A stretch of DNA of 34,773 bases from JBBDLF01 sp040879025 (GTDB lineage: Bacteria > Pseudomonadota > Gammaproteobacteria > Pseudomonadales > Pseudohongiellaceae), in the NCBI GenBank assembly GCA_040879025.1, contig JBBDLF010000011.1:1-34773 (forward strand). The letters are read 5' to 3'. The notes beneath the pieces are model-generated. The model was not told where the DNA came from. It saw only the letters and a program-made list of their open reading frames with translations, and made no database searches. Numbering within the stretch: position 1 is the stretch's first letter; every line of letters begins with the position of its first letter. Positions 34,723-34,773 of this stretch are shown here, in pieces. Made by a program: the position numbers and the translations under genes.

Positions 34723-34773
34723 GGAACCTCTGATCAATTCTGTACCGCCTCTGGCTTTCAGCCGAATCCGGTA

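Noticed and set aside
34723..34773. Possible insertion-sequence end after the SPOR gene (GGAACCTCTGATC)
   Set aside because: Only 51 nt are available, with no inverted partner, target duplication or transposase in the window.

Overview
The window is a dense housekeeping stretch from a gammaproteobacterium. The closest gene-order model I know is the Pseudomonas-type block leuC-leuD-leuB-asd-fimV-truA-trpF-accD-folC-SPOR. The complex I operon has the fused NuoC-NuoD subunit found in enterics and pseudomonads. FimV and a DUF4892/DUF4389 pair also point to a free-living, envelope-rich gammaproteobacterium outside the Enterobacteriaceae. No rRNA, tRNA, CRISPR array or complete mobile element was recognised.

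Layout. Positions 1-731 are repeat-rich and hold no gene I can name. They contain a 33-bp tandem repeat, a long hairpin, nested direct repeats and two diverged copies of one sequence in opposite orientation. A two-CBS-domain protein follows (732-1220), then a 538-nt gap with a candidate promoter. The complete 13-gene nuo operon (nuoA, B, CD, E-N) fills 1759-16524 on the plus strand, mostly with 1-4 nt overlaps between genes. After it come gpsA, a DUF4389 membrane protein and a DUF4892/OmpA-like exported protein (16641-19283). folE is the only minus-strand gene (19294-19836). prmB and aroC follow, then leuC-leuD, asd, fimV, truA, trpF-trpB-trpA, accD, folC and a SPOR-domain protein up to 34722.

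How the genes work together. nuo encodes the proton-pumping NADH:quinone oxidoreductase, and all cofactor ligands I checked are present. aroC, leuCD, asd and trpFBA serve chorismate, leucine, aspartate-family and tryptophan synthesis. accD starts fatty-acid synthesis, gpsA makes sn-glycerol 3-phosphate for phospholipids, and folE/folC act in the folate pathway. fimV and the SPOR protein are envelope and cell-pole factors. truA and prmB modify tRNA and ribosomal protein L3.

Most of the window is ordinary, and I do not see a new multi-gene system. The least explained part is the left 700 bp. There, inverted copies share a peptide-like core (14 of 21 positions) with several synonymous codon differences, around a GTAG-footed hairpin. 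This looks like an undescribed repeat or mobile-element remnant. Secondary points are the absence of leuB from its usual slot, several perfect operator-like palindromes upstream of nuo, leuC and fimV, and a repeat array running into the gpsA start codon.
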